Source: CAKUIA01 sp044433115 (GTDB lineage: Bacteria > Verrucomicrobiota > Verrucomicrobiia > Opitutales > Intestinicryptomonadaceae). From it: 41,750 nucleotides of DNA. Position 1 is the stretch's first letter; each line of letters begins with the position of its first letter. A model generated the notes under the pieces. That model did no database searches and was not told the DNA's origin. It saw only the letters and a list, made by a program, of their open reading frames with translations. A program made the position numbers and the translations under genes. Positions 1-8,939 of this stretch are shown in pieces. The stretch lies in assembly GCA_044433115.1 (NCBI GenBank), contig JAWXTY010000019.1, forward strand, positions 1-41,750. The letters run 5' to 3'.

Positions 1-142
1 AGTTCAAAGCTCAAAGTTCAAAGCTCAAAGTTCAAAGCTCAAAGTTCAAAGCTCAAAGTTCAAAGCTCAAAGTTCAAGGTTCAAGGTTCAAAGTTCAAAG
101 TTCAAAGTCGAAAGTTCAAAGTTCAAAGTCGAAAGTTCAAAG
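1..142. repeat. 7-bp tandem repeat array (AGYTCAA)
   Basis: Units of 7 bases, AGTTCAA alternating with AGCTCAA, run from the window edge. They degenerate after about position 66 into AGGTTCAA and AAGTCGAA variants. The array continues off the left edge, so its full size is unknown. It lies downstream of the sulfatase terminator and has no coding potential. Confidence 0.9.
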
Positions 143-204
143 ATTTTCTTATAAATTTTAATGAACGCTAAAAACTAGAGACATTTCATTCCCCTCAAAG
201 CTCG

Positions 205-275
205 CTGTCCACTGTCCACTGTCCACTGTCCACTAAAAGACGCTGTCCACTGTCCACTGAAAGACAGTGTCCACT
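205..275. repeat. 8-bp tandem repeat array (CTGTCCAC)
   Basis: Four perfect head-to-tail CTGTCCAC units run from 205 to 236. Two more follow at 243-258 and a variant GTGTCCAC ends near 274, separated by short AAAAGACG/GAAAGACA spacers. It is unrelated in sequence to the 7-bp array beside it. Together with that array, the whole 1-275 stretch is low-complexity, non-coding sequence. A role in recombination or slippage is possible but unproven. Confidence 0.85.
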
Positions 276-276
276 A

Positions 277-313
277 AAAAAAGCGTACCCGCTTTTTTGG
301 CGAGTACGCTTTG
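277..313 (-). terminator. Intrinsic terminator of the sulfatase genes
   Basis: Read on the minus strand, an AAAGCGTAC / GTACGCTTT stem encloses a GC-containing loop and is followed by a run of T. It starts about 25 bases after the stop of the second sulfatase in transcription order (stop near 340). Confidence 0.8.
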
Positions 314-339
314 TGAAATGTTAAATCTAAAGTTAAATC

Positions 340-1899
340 TTAGAAGTATTCTTTGTTAACTTGCTTTAATTGTCCCCAATTTTTATTGCCATCGTTTTCT
401 TGCTTAGCACCTGCAGTGCTTCTGCCATCTTCGATTTCTTTGCGAAGTTGAGCTAGCATTTCCTTTGCCTTTTCTGGGTTTTCCTTAATTAAGTTCTTTT
501 CTTCAGCAATATCGTCCTTTAGGTTATATAACTGCAATTCTGGCAATTTTGCAATAGCAGCCTTATCCTTATTAGGACGTGGGAAAGACCAACCACCTGA
601 AGATGGAGAAACTAAAAGCTTCCAGTCGCCCATTCTGATAGAGAACTCACCAGAGATAGAGTGATGTATAGTAGCTTGACGTCCATTAGTTGCCTTTTCG
701 TCTTTAAATATAGGGCTTAAGTCAAAGCTATCTTCGCCTTCATTGTCCTTTAATTCATAACCTGCAACATTTGCAAAAGTTGCAAAGAAGTCTGTTAAAC
801 ATATAGTTTGACTAGACTTAGAACCCTTTTTAATGCCATTTGGCCATTGAACAAAACAAGCAACTCTATGCCCACCTTCAAATAGGTCTGCCTTAGTGCC
901 ACGGAATACATAACTTGGGTCGTGGTCAAACTTAGCTAGAGCTTCAAAGTCAGCTTGAGGGCTACAGCCGTTGTCAGAAGTGAACACTACGATAGTGTTA
1001 TCAAGAATACCTTCGTCCTTTAGAGTTTGGAAGATTTTATTCAAGTCTTGGTCGATTTCAGCAACAAAGTCGCCATAGTCGCCCAAACCTGTCTTACCCT
1101 TAGACTCAGCTCTAGGAACTATAGGAGTGTGAGGTCCATTCAATGGCAAATACAAGAAGAAAGGCTTGTCGCCCTTAGCTTGCTCTTTAATATACTTACA
1201 AGACCTATCAATAAAATTAGCCAAAACTTGGTCTAAAACCATATCGCTAGCAACTTCGCCAACTCTATTTTGATAAAGAGCCTCTGCCCTCTTATCATTA
1301 GAAGTATCTGTAGGCATATCGTTTTCTACATATACATAAGGAGGCATATCTAGCGAACCACAAATAGAGTAATAATAGTCAAAGCCACGAGTCTTAGGGC
1401 TGTTCTTAACAGGTTTTGAATAGTCTACAACTATGTTACCCTTGTTAAACTTCGCTTGTGCCTCTGGAGAATTTTTTGGGAAAGTTGCCCAATCCCAACC
1501 TAAGTGCCACTTACCAATTAAAGCAGTATTATAGCCAGCAGCCTTCAACATAGAAGCCATTGTTGTTCTATCTTGAGGTATTAAAGCCTTGCTATAGCCA
1601 CTTAGCACGCTTGCCTTTAGAGTAGAACGCCAGTTGTAGCGACCAGTCATAACGCCATAGCGTGTTGGGCTACAAACAGCAGAGCTTGTGTGAGCGTCTG
1701 TGAAAGTTAAACCATTTTCAGACATCTTATCTAAAACTGGTGTCTTTATTTTACCTTCAGGGTTAAGGCAAGATACATCGCCATAACCCAAGTCATCTGC
1801 TAATATAAAAATTATATTAGGCTTTTTTGCAGCATAGCTAGAGATTGCAACGCACAATCCCATAGCTATAGCCAAGAATTTAAAACTCTTCTTCATCAT
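340..1899 (-). CDS. Secreted type I sulfatase (paralog 1)
   Basis: A 519-residue arylsulfatase-family enzyme predicted to remove sulfate esters from glycans outside the cytoplasm. Residues 1-23 form a signal peptide ending SYA. The metal-binding ADD is at 34-36. The formylglycine motif is C76-S-P-T-R, followed by GVMTGR, and GKWHLG follows further on. This fits the S1 family of glycan sulfatases, the group used on mucin or sulfated polysaccharides; the substrate cannot be read from sequence. The motif needs formylglycine maturation (FGE or anSME), and no such gene is in the window. It follows its paralog after 27 bases and probably shares its transcript. The start is ATGATG, so M1 or M2 is possible, and no Shine-Dalgarno is evident. 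Confidence 0.93.
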   Translation of the reverse strand: MMKKSFKFLAIAMGLCVAISSYAAKKPNIIFILADDLGYGDVSCLNPEGKIKTPVLDKMSENGLTFTDAHTSSAVCSPTRYGVMTGRYNWRSTLKASVLSGYSKALIPQDRTTMASMLKAAGYNTALIGKWHLGWDWATFPKNSPEAQAKFNKGNIVVDYSKPVKNSPKTRGFDYYYSICGSLDMPPYVYVENDMPTDTSNDKRAEALYQNRVGEVASDMVLDQVLANFIDRSCKYIKEQAKGDKPFFLYLPLNGPHTPIVPRAESKGKTGLGDYGDFVAEIDQDLNKIFQTLKDEGILDNTIVVFTSDNGCSPQADFEALAKFDHDPSYVFRGTKADLFEGGHRVACFVQWPNGIKKGSKSSQTICLTDFFATFANVAGYELKDNEGEDSFDLSPIFKDEKATNGRQATIHHSISGEFSIRMGDWKLLVSPSSGGWSFPRPNKDKAAIAKLPELQLYNLKDDIAEEKNLIKENPEKAKEMLAQLRKEIEDGRSTAGAKQENDGNKNWGQLKQVNKEYF

Positions 1900-1926
1900 A
1901 GTCTTTGTTATTTATTTTAATATTGT

Positions 1927-3492
1927 TTAAAAATAGTCTTTGTTAACTTTTTCTAATTGCTTCCAAGTGCCATTAACATCGTTAGTTTGCTTAGCACCTG
2001 CAGTACTTCTGCCATCTTCAATTTCTTTACGAAGTTGAGCTAGCATTTCCTTTGCCTTTTCTGGGTGTTGGGCAATTAAATTAGTTTTTTCAGACTTATC
2101 GTCTTTCATATTGTATAGTTGCAAAGAAGGTAATTTAGCAACATCTGCCTTATCCTTTGTAGGGTGTGGGTAAGACCAACCACTAGATGACGCAGAAACT
2201 AAAAGCTTCCAATCTCCCATTCTAATTGCAAAGTCGCCATCTATACTGTGGTGTATAGTAGACTCACGAACTTGAGGAGCGTTTGCGTTATTAAAGATAC
2301 TTATTAAGTCAAAGCTATCTTCGCCCTCGCTATCCTTTAGCTTATAGCCAGCTATGTCAGCAAAAGTTGCAAAGAAGTCTGTTAAGCATACAGTTTGATT
2401 TGCAACAGAACCCTTTTTAATTCCATTACCCCATTGAACCAAGCAAGGAACTCTGTGTCCACCATCATAAAGGTCTGCCTTATTACCACGCAAATCAGCA
2501 TTAGGGGAATGTCCTTTCTTTAATAGAGCATTGATATTCGCAGCTGGGCTACAGCCATTGTCAGCAGTGAATACTACTATAGTATTATCCGAAATACCTT
2601 CGTCTTCTAAAGTCTTAAAGATACTAGCTAATTGCTTGTCGATTTGTATTACAAAGTCTGCATATTTACTACCTAAGCTAGATTTGCCAGTAAATTTCTT
2701 TGTAGGAACTATAGGAGTGTGAGGTCCCGTTAGAGGCAAGTACAAGAAGAATGGCTTATTGCCCTTAGCTTGTTCTTTAATATACTTACAAGACCTATCT
2801 ATAAAATTACCTACCACTTGGTCTAAAACTAAGTCAGAAGCTATAGGTCCTGCCCTACCCCCCTTAGTTTGCTGCATATCATTAGATGTATCTGTAGGCA
2901 TATCATTTTCTACATATACATAAGGAGGCATATCCAATGAGCCACATATAGCATAGTAATAATCAAAGCCTTTATCCTTTGGGCTATTTGTAACTGGCTT
3001 TGAGAAATCTACATTTATATCCTTATGCTTTTTAGAATTTAAAGAATTTAAATTTGCTCCATCTAAATTACCTTGCATAGCCCAGTCCCAACCTAAGTGC
3101 CATTTGCCAATTAAAGCAGTGTTGTAGCCAGAAGCCTTTAACATAGAAGCCATTGTAGTTCTGTCTTGAGGAATTAAAGCCTTGCTATAGCCACTTAGCA
3201 CGCCACCTTTAAGAGTAGAACGCCAGTTGTAGCGACCAGTTAAGATACCATATCTACTTGGAGTGCAAACAGAAGAGCTTGTGTGAGCGTCTGTAAAAAT
3301 CATACCATCTGTAGCCATCTTGTCTAAAGTTGGAGTAGGGATTTTGCCCTCAGGGTTTAAAATCGACACATCGCCGTAGCCCATATCGTCAGCTAATATA
3401 AAGATTATATTAGGCTTTTTTGCAGCATAGCTAGAGATTGCAACGCACAATCCCATTGCTATAGCTAAGAATTTAAAGCTTTTCTTCATCAT
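1927..3492 (-). CDS. Secreted type I sulfatase (paralog 2)
   Basis: A 521-residue paralog of the downstream sulfatase, first in the pair. The signal peptide (residues 1-23) is identical in protein sequence to its neighbour. The catalytic motif is the canonical C76-T-P-S-R, then GILTGR; ADD is at 34-36 and GKWHLGWDW follows. Much of the sequence is shared with the neighbour, including TIHHSI and the C-terminal EIEDGRSTAGAKQ. The middle differs: this copy carries an insert rich in N and K after GWDWAMQ. This is a tandem duplication that has diverged internally, so the two may handle different sulfated sugars. A putative promoter lies at 3523-3551. Confidence 0.93.
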   Translation of the reverse strand: MMKKSFKFLAIAMGLCVAISSYAAKKPNIIFILADDMGYGDVSILNPEGKIPTPTLDKMATDGMIFTDAHTSSSVCTPSRYGILTGRYNWRSTLKGGVLSGYSKALIPQDRTTMASMLKASGYNTALIGKWHLGWDWAMQGNLDGANLNSLNSKKHKDINVDFSKPVTNSPKDKGFDYYYAICGSLDMPPYVYVENDMPTDTSNDMQQTKGGRAGPIASDLVLDQVVGNFIDRSCKYIKEQAKGNKPFFLYLPLTGPHTPIVPTKKFTGKSSLGSKYADFVIQIDKQLASIFKTLEDEGISDNTIVVFTADNGCSPAANINALLKKGHSPNADLRGNKADLYDGGHRVPCLVQWGNGIKKGSVANQTVCLTDFFATFADIAGYKLKDSEGEDSFDLISIFNNANAPQVRESTIHHSIDGDFAIRMGDWKLLVSASSSGWSYPHPTKDKADVAKLPSLQLYNMKDDKSEKTNLIAQHPEKAKEMLAQLRKEIEDGRSTAGAKQTNDVNGTWKQLEKVNKDYF

Positions 3493-3522
3493 AGTTTATT
3501 CAATTAAGTTATCAAAGAATTA

Positions 3523-3551
3523 AATCTAGCAATAATACTACTTATTGTAAA
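3523..3551 (-). promoter_or_regulatory. Putative sigma70-type promoter of the sulfatases
   Basis: On the minus strand TTTACA (3551-3546) is followed after exactly 17 bases by TAGATT (3528-3523). This is about 30 bases upstream of the sulfatase start. Matches to TTGACA and TATAAT are 5/6 and 4/6. It is a pattern match only. Confidence 0.4.
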
Positions 3552-3650
3552 GGTTTTTCTAATAATTTTCTCAAACAAAAATATAAATAAATCCCCTATT
3601 TTTTCTCTTTCCTTAAAGAAAATGAAAAAAATCAATAAAAATTGAACAAA

Positions 3651-3706
3651 ATGGAGAAAGATACTTGACAATGGGGCAAAATGGGGCAAAATGGAGGAAA
3701 ATGGTT
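3651..3706 (+). promoter_or_regulatory. Probable MraZ operator (period-10 TGGRG repeats)
   Basis: TGGAG occurs at 3652, TGGGG at 3672, TGGGG at 3682, TGGAG at 3692 and TGGTT at 3702, all on one 10-base register. The one skipped register position holds a TTGACA hexamer (3665-3670). MraZ proteins of other bacteria bind TGGGN direct repeats separated by 5 bases upstream of their own gene, which is exactly this arrangement. The array ends 27 bases before the mraZ start. It is probably autoregulation of the whole dcw operon. I could not find a convincing -10 to pair with the TTGACA. Confidence 0.75.
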
Positions 3707-3732
3707 AGCTAAACCAAAAATACTTAGAGAAA

Positions 3733-4194
3733 ATGTCGACAGAATTTACAAACAGCCTTTACTTCGCAGGAGAGTACAATCGTACCCTCGATGCTAAACG
3801 TAGGCTAATTATACCTTCTAAATGGCGTTTCTCTGGAGATGATAGCGACAATGCTTACTTAGCTTTGCCTAATCCTGCTGGCTCTATAGTAATATATCCG
3901 CCAAGTATGCTAGCTTCCCTAAACGAAAAAATTTCTAAAGCTGGGCTTTCAGACCCTAATATGCAACGCACACTAATTAATATATTTCGTAAAGGCGAAA
4001 GATTTGGTTGCGACAAACAAGGTAGAATTAGCCTCACTGAAAAGTTGATGGAGCATGCTGGTATAACTAAAGAAGTTGTACTTGTTGCTGCCTATAGCAC
4101 TTTTCAAATTTGGGACCCAGCTAGACTAGACGCTTGGACTAATGCAGGCGACCCTATAGATGATATAGAGGCTCTAAAAAGCCTAAACTTATAA
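3733..4194 (+). CDS. mraZ: Transcriptional regulator MraZ
   Basis: A 153-residue protein with two SpoVT-AbrB-type half domains: one at about residues 12-55 (GEYNRTLDAKRRLIIP) and one at about 90-135 (GCDKQGRISL). It is the usual first gene of a dcw cluster; known MraZ proteins form rings and repress or modulate the cluster by binding TGGGN repeats. The first motif reads DAKRRL where most family members have DxKGRL; the second keeps QGRI. It is the first gene of the operon here and sits directly behind a matching operator at 3651-3706. Confidence 0.93.
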   Translation: MSTEFTNSLYFAGEYNRTLDAKRRLIIPSKWRFSGDDSDNAYLALPNPAGSIVIYPPSMLASLNEKISKAGLSDPNMQRTLINIFRKGERFGCDKQGRISLTEKLMEHAGITKEVVLVAAYSTFQIWDPARLDAWTNAGDPIDDIEALKSLNL

Positions 4195-4250
4195 TTATAT
4201 GAATTTTTTACACAACAGATATACAATAAAACAAGACAAGAGCTATTTAG

Positions 4251-5192
4251 ATGAATGATAAGATAGAGCAAGCTAAAACTATTGAACTTACAGGACATTA
4301 TCCTGTGATGCTCAATGAAACGCTTAAAATCTTAGATATTCGAGAAAATAAAACTTATCTTGACTGCACTTTTGGAGGTGGAGGTCATTCTAAAGCTATT
4401 TTAGATAGTGCTAATTGCAAGCTAGTTGCGATAGACCAAGACCCTCGTGCTTTTGATACAGCTAAATTATTTAAAGAAGTCTATAAAGAACGTTTCAATT
4501 TCCATAGCCTAAATTTCTCAGATTTAGATGAGACTAATCGTGCTTATGCAGGTATACTTATGGACTTGGGCGTATCCTCTTTTCAGCTAGATATTGCAGA
4601 ACGTGGCTTTTCCTTTATGAGAGATGGGCAAACTGATATGCGAATGGATACTAGAAGCGAAAGAAGTGCCTTAGATATTTTAGAAAATGCCTCTTATGAA
4701 TATATAGAAGAGATTTTGAGAGTCTATGGGCAAGAACCTCGCTCAAGGCAAGTTGCTAGAGCTATTGTAGACGCAAGAGGAACAGGCAAATTAGAGCGTA
4801 CTGGCACTCTTGCAGAACTAATAGGCGAACATTCCTCTTGGGATAAAGGTAGGAAAAAGCACCCTGCAACAAGGGCTTTTCAAGCTATAAGAATTGCTAC
4901 AAACGACGAAATTGGCGTGCTAGAACGTGCCTTACCTAAAGCATTTGAAGCCCTAGAAAGTGGTGGCATCTTGGCAATAATTACATTCCACTCGCTAGAA
5001 GATAGGATAGTAAAACGCTTTTTTAAGTCTATGGCAGGAGTAGCAATAGATAGGCGAGACAACTCTTATAGCCAAGATAGAATTAAGCAAGCAGATATTT
5101 TAACAAGGAAGGCAATTACTGCTTCCCAAGAAGAATTAGAACAAAACAAACGTAGTAGAAGTGCTAGACTTAGAGCAATAAGAAAGTTATAA
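4251..5192 (+). CDS. rsmH: 16S rRNA (cytosine1402-N4)-methyltransferase RsmH
   Basis: A 313-residue SAM-dependent methyltransferase (MraW). The N-terminal HYPVMLNETL and the SAM-binding DCTFGGGGHS are typical of the family, as are MDLGVSSFQLD, RAFQAIRI and the C-terminal ITFHSLEDR motif. It methylates N4 of C1402 in the 16S rRNA P site. It is the second gene of the dcw operon, as in most bacteria. Its stop lies two bases before the start codon of the ftsL-like gene. Confidence 0.96.
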   Translation: MNDKIEQAKTIELTGHYPVMLNETLKILDIRENKTYLDCTFGGGGHSKAILDSANCKLVAIDQDPRAFDTAKLFKEVYKERFNFHSLNFSDLDETNRAYAGILMDLGVSSFQLDIAERGFSFMRDGQTDMRMDTRSERSALDILENASYEYIEEILRVYGQEPRSRQVARAIVDARGTGKLERTGTLAELIGEHSSWDKGRKKHPATRAFQAIRIATNDEIGVLERALPKAFEALESGGILAIITFHSLEDRIVKRFFKSMAGVAIDRRDNSYSQDRIKQADILTRKAITASQEELEQNKRSRSARLRAIRKL

Positions 5193-5194
5193 AT

Positions 5195-5569
5195 ATGAAA
5201 AACGCAAAAGATAATTCAATATACCTATGGGTTGCAATCTTTACACTAATTAGCATAATTGCAGTTGGTTCGGCGTGTTTGTCCTTGGAGCGTAGCCACA
5301 AATCTTCTATGTACGGCACTATAGCAAAGATAAGCAAGGAAATGGAAAGCCTAAGGAGAGAAAGTTTAGATTTAAGTTCACGTATAGCAAAATTAGAAAG
5401 CCCAGAGCATTTAAAAATGAGGCTGGGAAAGCTTTCGCCTATAAAAGAAGATATGCTAGTTACTCAAAGCTATGATGAAGTTGAAAATGGCAAAGCATAT
5501 AAGGCAACTAATCTTGCTATAGGTTATAATTCTTCAAATAAAATAGGAACTATCAACAATTTCAACTAA
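5195..5569 (+). CDS. ftsL: FtsL-like divisome protein
   Basis: A 124-residue small bitopic protein. A single membrane segment spans about residues 10-30, followed by a periplasmic heptad-like stretch at about 35-75 (repeated leucine, isoleucine and charged residues) that should form a coiled coil. FtsL is poorly conserved in sequence; the assignment rests on size, topology and position between rsmH and ftsI. Its partner in other bacteria is FtsB/DivIC in the FtsQLB complex; no ftsB is seen in the window. Its stop overlaps the ftsI start by one base (TAATG). Confidence 0.75.
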   Translation: MKNAKDNSIYLWVAIFTLISIIAVGSACLSLERSHKSSMYGTIAKISKEMESLRRESLDLSSRIAKLESPEHLKMRLGKLSPIKEDMLVTQSYDEVENGKAYKATNLAIGYNSSNKIGTINNFN

Positions 5570-7341
5570 TGAAAAATACTTCTTTAATAACTCCATTTAG
5601 GTTCTATCTTTTTATAATACTTACTACATTGGGCTTTGTGGCAGTGTCTGCGAACTTGGTCTATTTGCAAGCGTATAAGTCGGAACACTACTTGAGTATT
5701 ATAGAAAAATCAAGGAACAGAACTGAGACTATTCCTGCTAGAAGAGGCGATATTTACGACTCGAGAAATAATCTTTTAGCAACTACTACCCCTTATGTAG
5801 AAATAGGCGTAGACCCTACCCAAGTTTCTGAAAAAGATATGCTTTTTGCAGGCGAATTTGCAGATATAGTAGGTTTAAGCAAAGAAGAAATTTTAGAGAG
5901 CTACAAAAAAGAGACTATGATGCGTGAAGATGGTTCTTTTGTAGAAAAGCAATGGCGTAGAGTTTGCGATATAGATATGCAAGCCTATGAGAAGCTCAAG
6001 GAACTAAAGCTAGATTGCCTCTGCCCTGCTATAAGATATAAGAGAATTTACCCAAGTGGTGCTTTAACTTCACACGTAATTGGTTATGTAAACAAGAGCT
6101 TTAATGCTGTTTGTGGGATAGAGCTTATGTTGGATTTTTATTTGCGTGGGCAAGATGGCTGGCGTGAAATAGTTCTAAATGGCAAAAGACGTGAGATAAT
6201 GCAATTTAGGCAACGTGAGCAAGATAGTGTAGATGGAATGAATGTTGTCTCTAGCATAGATATAGTTATGCAAGAGGCTGCTAACCAAGAGCTAACTAAG
6301 ATTGTTTCTCAGCACAATCCAAAGGGGGCATCTATAATAATTAGCGATACTTCAGGCTTTATTTTGGCGATGGCAAACTACCCTAATTTTGACCCAAATG
6401 CTTCCAAGACAGACCTTGACGCTTTGCGTAATAGAGCAATTACTGACAGAATTGAACCCGGTTCTACATTTAAGATTATTCCTGTTAGTGCAGCTCTAAA
6501 TGAACAGTATATCAGCCCTAATGATGTATTCGATTGCAAAAGCCCAACTGTGAGCTATAAAGGTAGAATTTTAAAATTGCCTAGCGATACTCACTTATAC
6601 GAAAACTTGAGCGTAAAGGAAATTATTCAAAAAAGTAGCAACAGAGGTTCAGCTCACATAGCAATGATTTTAGGCGAAGATAAGCTCTACTCTTATGCTA
6701 AGGATTTTGGTTTTGGACAAAGCACTCACCTTGGTTTAAATGGCGAAACTTCTGGAACTTTACATAGCGTAAATAAGTGGGACGGACTAACTATAACAAG
6801 GCTACCTATGGGACACGCAGTCGATGCAACTCCCCTACAAATACACTGTGCTATGAGCGTTATTGCCTGTGGAGGTGTGTATATGAAGCCTCAGCTTATC
6901 AAGGAAATTAAGCCTGCAAATGGCGATGAGACTATGGTATTTAATGCAAAGCCTCTAAGGCGTGTAGTTAGCCAAAAGACAGCTTCTTTAATGAGTGATA
7001 TGCTCTCTGAAGTTACTCAAAGTGGAGGAACTGCAACAAGGGCTGCTGTAGATGGATTTAAGGTTGCAGGTAAAACTGGAACAACACAAAAAATCATAAA
7101 TGGAGCTTATTCTTCTAAGCATCACGTGGCGTCGTTTTCAGGATTTTTCCCTGCAGATAGACCAAGAATAATCATAACTGTAATCATAGACGACCCTAAT
7201 TCTAGCACGCTAAGTGCTGGATATGGTGGCGTTTCTGCTGCCCCAGTATTTAGTTCATTAGCTAGAACTGCAGCAAGTTATTATGGTATACAACGTGATG
7301 GAACAGACGGTAAAGCAATGGTTTGGACTTCTTCTCGATGA
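5569..7341 (+). CDS. ftsI: Division-specific transpeptidase FtsI (PBP3)
   Basis: A 590-residue class B penicillin-binding protein that cross-links septal peptidoglycan with FtsW. A membrane anchor spans residues 12-33. The dimerization domain begins at ETIPARRGDIYD. The transpeptidase has the three active-site motifs: S299-T-F-K302, S356-S-N358 and K502-T-G-T505. Length and architecture are normal. It overlaps ftsL by one base and murE by four (ATGA), indicating translational coupling. Confidence 0.95.
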   Translation: MKNTSLITPFRFYLFIILTTLGFVAVSANLVYLQAYKSEHYLSIIEKSRNRTETIPARRGDIYDSRNNLLATTTPYVEIGVDPTQVSEKDMLFAGEFADIVGLSKEEILESYKKETMMREDGSFVEKQWRRVCDIDMQAYEKLKELKLDCLCPAIRYKRIYPSGALTSHVIGYVNKSFNAVCGIELMLDFYLRGQDGWREIVLNGKRREIMQFRQREQDSVDGMNVVSSIDIVMQEAANQELTKIVSQHNPKGASIIISDTSGFILAMANYPNFDPNASKTDLDALRNRAITDRIEPGSTFKIIPVSAALNEQYISPNDVFDCKSPTVSYKGRILKLPSDTHLYENLSVKEIIQKSSNRGSAHIAMILGEDKLYSYAKDFGFGQSTHLGLNGETSGTLHSVNKWDGLTITRLPMGHAVDATPLQIHCAMSVIACGGVYMKPQLIKEIKPANGDETMVFNAKPLRRVVSQKTASLMSDMLSEVTQSGGTATRAAVDGFKVAGKTGTTQKIINGAYSSKHHVASFSGFFPADRPRIIITVIIDDPNSSTLSAGYGGVSAAPVFSSLARTAASYYGIQRDGTDGKAMVWTSSR

Positions 7342-8906
7342 ACAATATTTTCAATAATTTAACAGATATAATTTGCCTAAAGGGGAAAGCTCTGCACTTT
7401 GCTGACTCCAAGGGGGCGTATAGGGTATTTAATACTACAAGTTTGGCAAAGGTACTAAAGGCTAAAAAGGTATCTAACGATAAGTCTATGCCAGTAAGGT
7501 CGCTTTTGGCAGATAGTAGGAGACTAACTCAAGGGGCTGTGTTTTTTGCTGTAAAGGGCTTTAATTGCGATGGTAATTCTTATATAGAAGAGGCAATACA
7601 TAGAGGGGCTGTTGCTATAGTTTCCGAAAACCCTGCTCCAAAGATTTGCCCTACAACTTGGATACAAGTGGAAAATATCGCTATAGCAAAGGCAATGGCT
7701 GCAAAAGTTTTCTATGAAAACCCAGATGAAACGCTAGATACTTACGCAATTACAGGCACAAATGGCAAAACTAGCGTATCTTGGATTATAAAGCATATAT
7801 TAAACTCTCTCGACAACAAGTGTGGCTTAATTGGAACTATACTCTACGACTTGGGAAATAGGTGCTTACCTTCTGGTAGGACTACTCCTGATGCCTTGGA
7901 ATTATATGCCCTAATGTATCAAATGAAGGCTAATCAGTGCAAGAGCGTAGTGCTTGAAGCAAGTTCGCACGCATTAGAGCAAATGCGTATTAAGGACTTA
8001 GCCCTTGACTGTGCGATATTTACAAACCTAACTCAAGACCACATAGACTATCATAAGACTATGCAAGAGTACTTCAAGTGTAAGGAAATGCTATTTCACG
8101 GAAGTGTTTGCAAAATGCCTAAGACTGCTGTTATTAATATAGACGACCCAAAGGGCTTAGAGTTGATTAATACTATAGATAAATCTATAAAAACAACAAC
8201 TTATGCCATTGATAATGCAGATGCTACGCTAGTTGCAAAAAACCTAAAACTAAGCTCTCAAAGCTCTACTTTCGATTTAACATACGAAGGAAAAACTATA
8301 GAAAATATCACTATACAAATGGCTGGTAGATACAATGTTATGAATACTCTTTGTGCCTTAAGTGCTATTTATGCAAGGGGCTTTAACTTAGAGAAAGCTA
8401 CAAGGTGCTTAAGTGAATTTAAGGGAGTGCCAGGGCGTATGCAAAGGGTAAAGAGCAAGGCTAATTTCGATGTATTTATAGACTATGCCCACACTGACGA
8501 CGCTTTGAAAAACGGCTTATCTATGCTAAGAGAAGTTACTAAGGGAAAGCTACTTGTGGTATTTGGCTGTGGTGGCAAAAGAGATAGGACAAAGAGACCT
8601 AAAATGCTAAGAGTCGTTCAAGAATATGCAGATATTGCTTGGGCTACTTCTGATAACCCTCGTGGCGAAGACATAAATCAAATTTTCGATGATATGAGAG
8701 AAGGGATAATCTATCCAGATAAAATATCTTTCATAGAAAATAGAAGGCGTGCAATAAATTTAGCCTTGTCAGAAGCCCAAGAAGGCGATTGTATACTTAT
8801 TGCAGGTAAAGGACACGAAACTTTCCAAGAACTAAAAGATACCATAATTCCTTTCGACGACACTAAAGTTACTGAAGAATTATTGGAACTAAAAGAACTA
8901 AGATAA
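7338..8906 (+). CDS. murE: UDP-MurNAc-tripeptide synthetase MurE
   Basis: A 522-residue Mur ligase that adds the third stem-peptide residue. The ATP-binding loop TGTNGKTS is at about 139-146. SRRLTQGAVFFA marks the N-terminal uridine-binding domain, and the C-terminal domain holds DNPR, the motif typical of enzymes that use meso-diaminopimelate. The start is ATG at 7338, overlapping the ftsI stop as ATGA. An in-frame TTG five codons upstream also exists but has no support. About 50 N-terminal residues precede the conserved SLLADSR motif, somewhat longer than usual. Confidence 0.94.
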   Translation: MNNIFNNLTDIICLKGKALHFADSKGAYRVFNTTSLAKVLKAKKVSNDKSMPVRSLLADSRRLTQGAVFFAVKGFNCDGNSYIEEAIHRGAVAIVSENPAPKICPTTWIQVENIAIAKAMAAKVFYENPDETLDTYAITGTNGKTSVSWIIKHILNSLDNKCGLIGTILYDLGNRCLPSGRTTPDALELYALMYQMKANQCKSVVLEASSHALEQMRIKDLALDCAIFTNLTQDHIDYHKTMQEYFKCKEMLFHGSVCKMPKTAVINIDDPKGLELINTIDKSIKTTTYAIDNADATLVAKNLKLSSQSSTFDLTYEGKTIENITIQMAGRYNVMNTLCALSAIYARGFNLEKATRCLSEFKGVPGRMQRVKSKANFDVFIDYAHTDDALKNGLSMLREVTKGKLLVVFGCGGKRDRTKRPKMLRVVQEYADIAWATSDNPRGEDINQIFDDMREGIIYPDKISFIENRRRAINLALSEAQEGDCILIAGKGHETFQELKDTIIPFDDTKVTEELLELKELR

Positions 8907-8939
8907 AAAAATTTAATACAAGAATTTAATATAAAAAAT

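Noticed and set aside
1..275. CRISPR array
   Set aside because: Units are 7-8 bases, head to tail, with no unique spacers and no cas genes nearby.
3504..3689. 61-residue open frame on the minus strand between the sulfatases and mraZ
   Set aside because: It consists of hydrophobic and lysine-rich codons from an AT-rich promoter region, covers the MraZ operator and the sulfatase promoter, and has no ribosome site.
3665..3693. Sigma70 promoter of mraZ using TTGACA at 3665
   Set aside because: The -35 is good, but the sequence 17 bases downstream (AAAATG) is not a credible -10, so I did not call a promoter.
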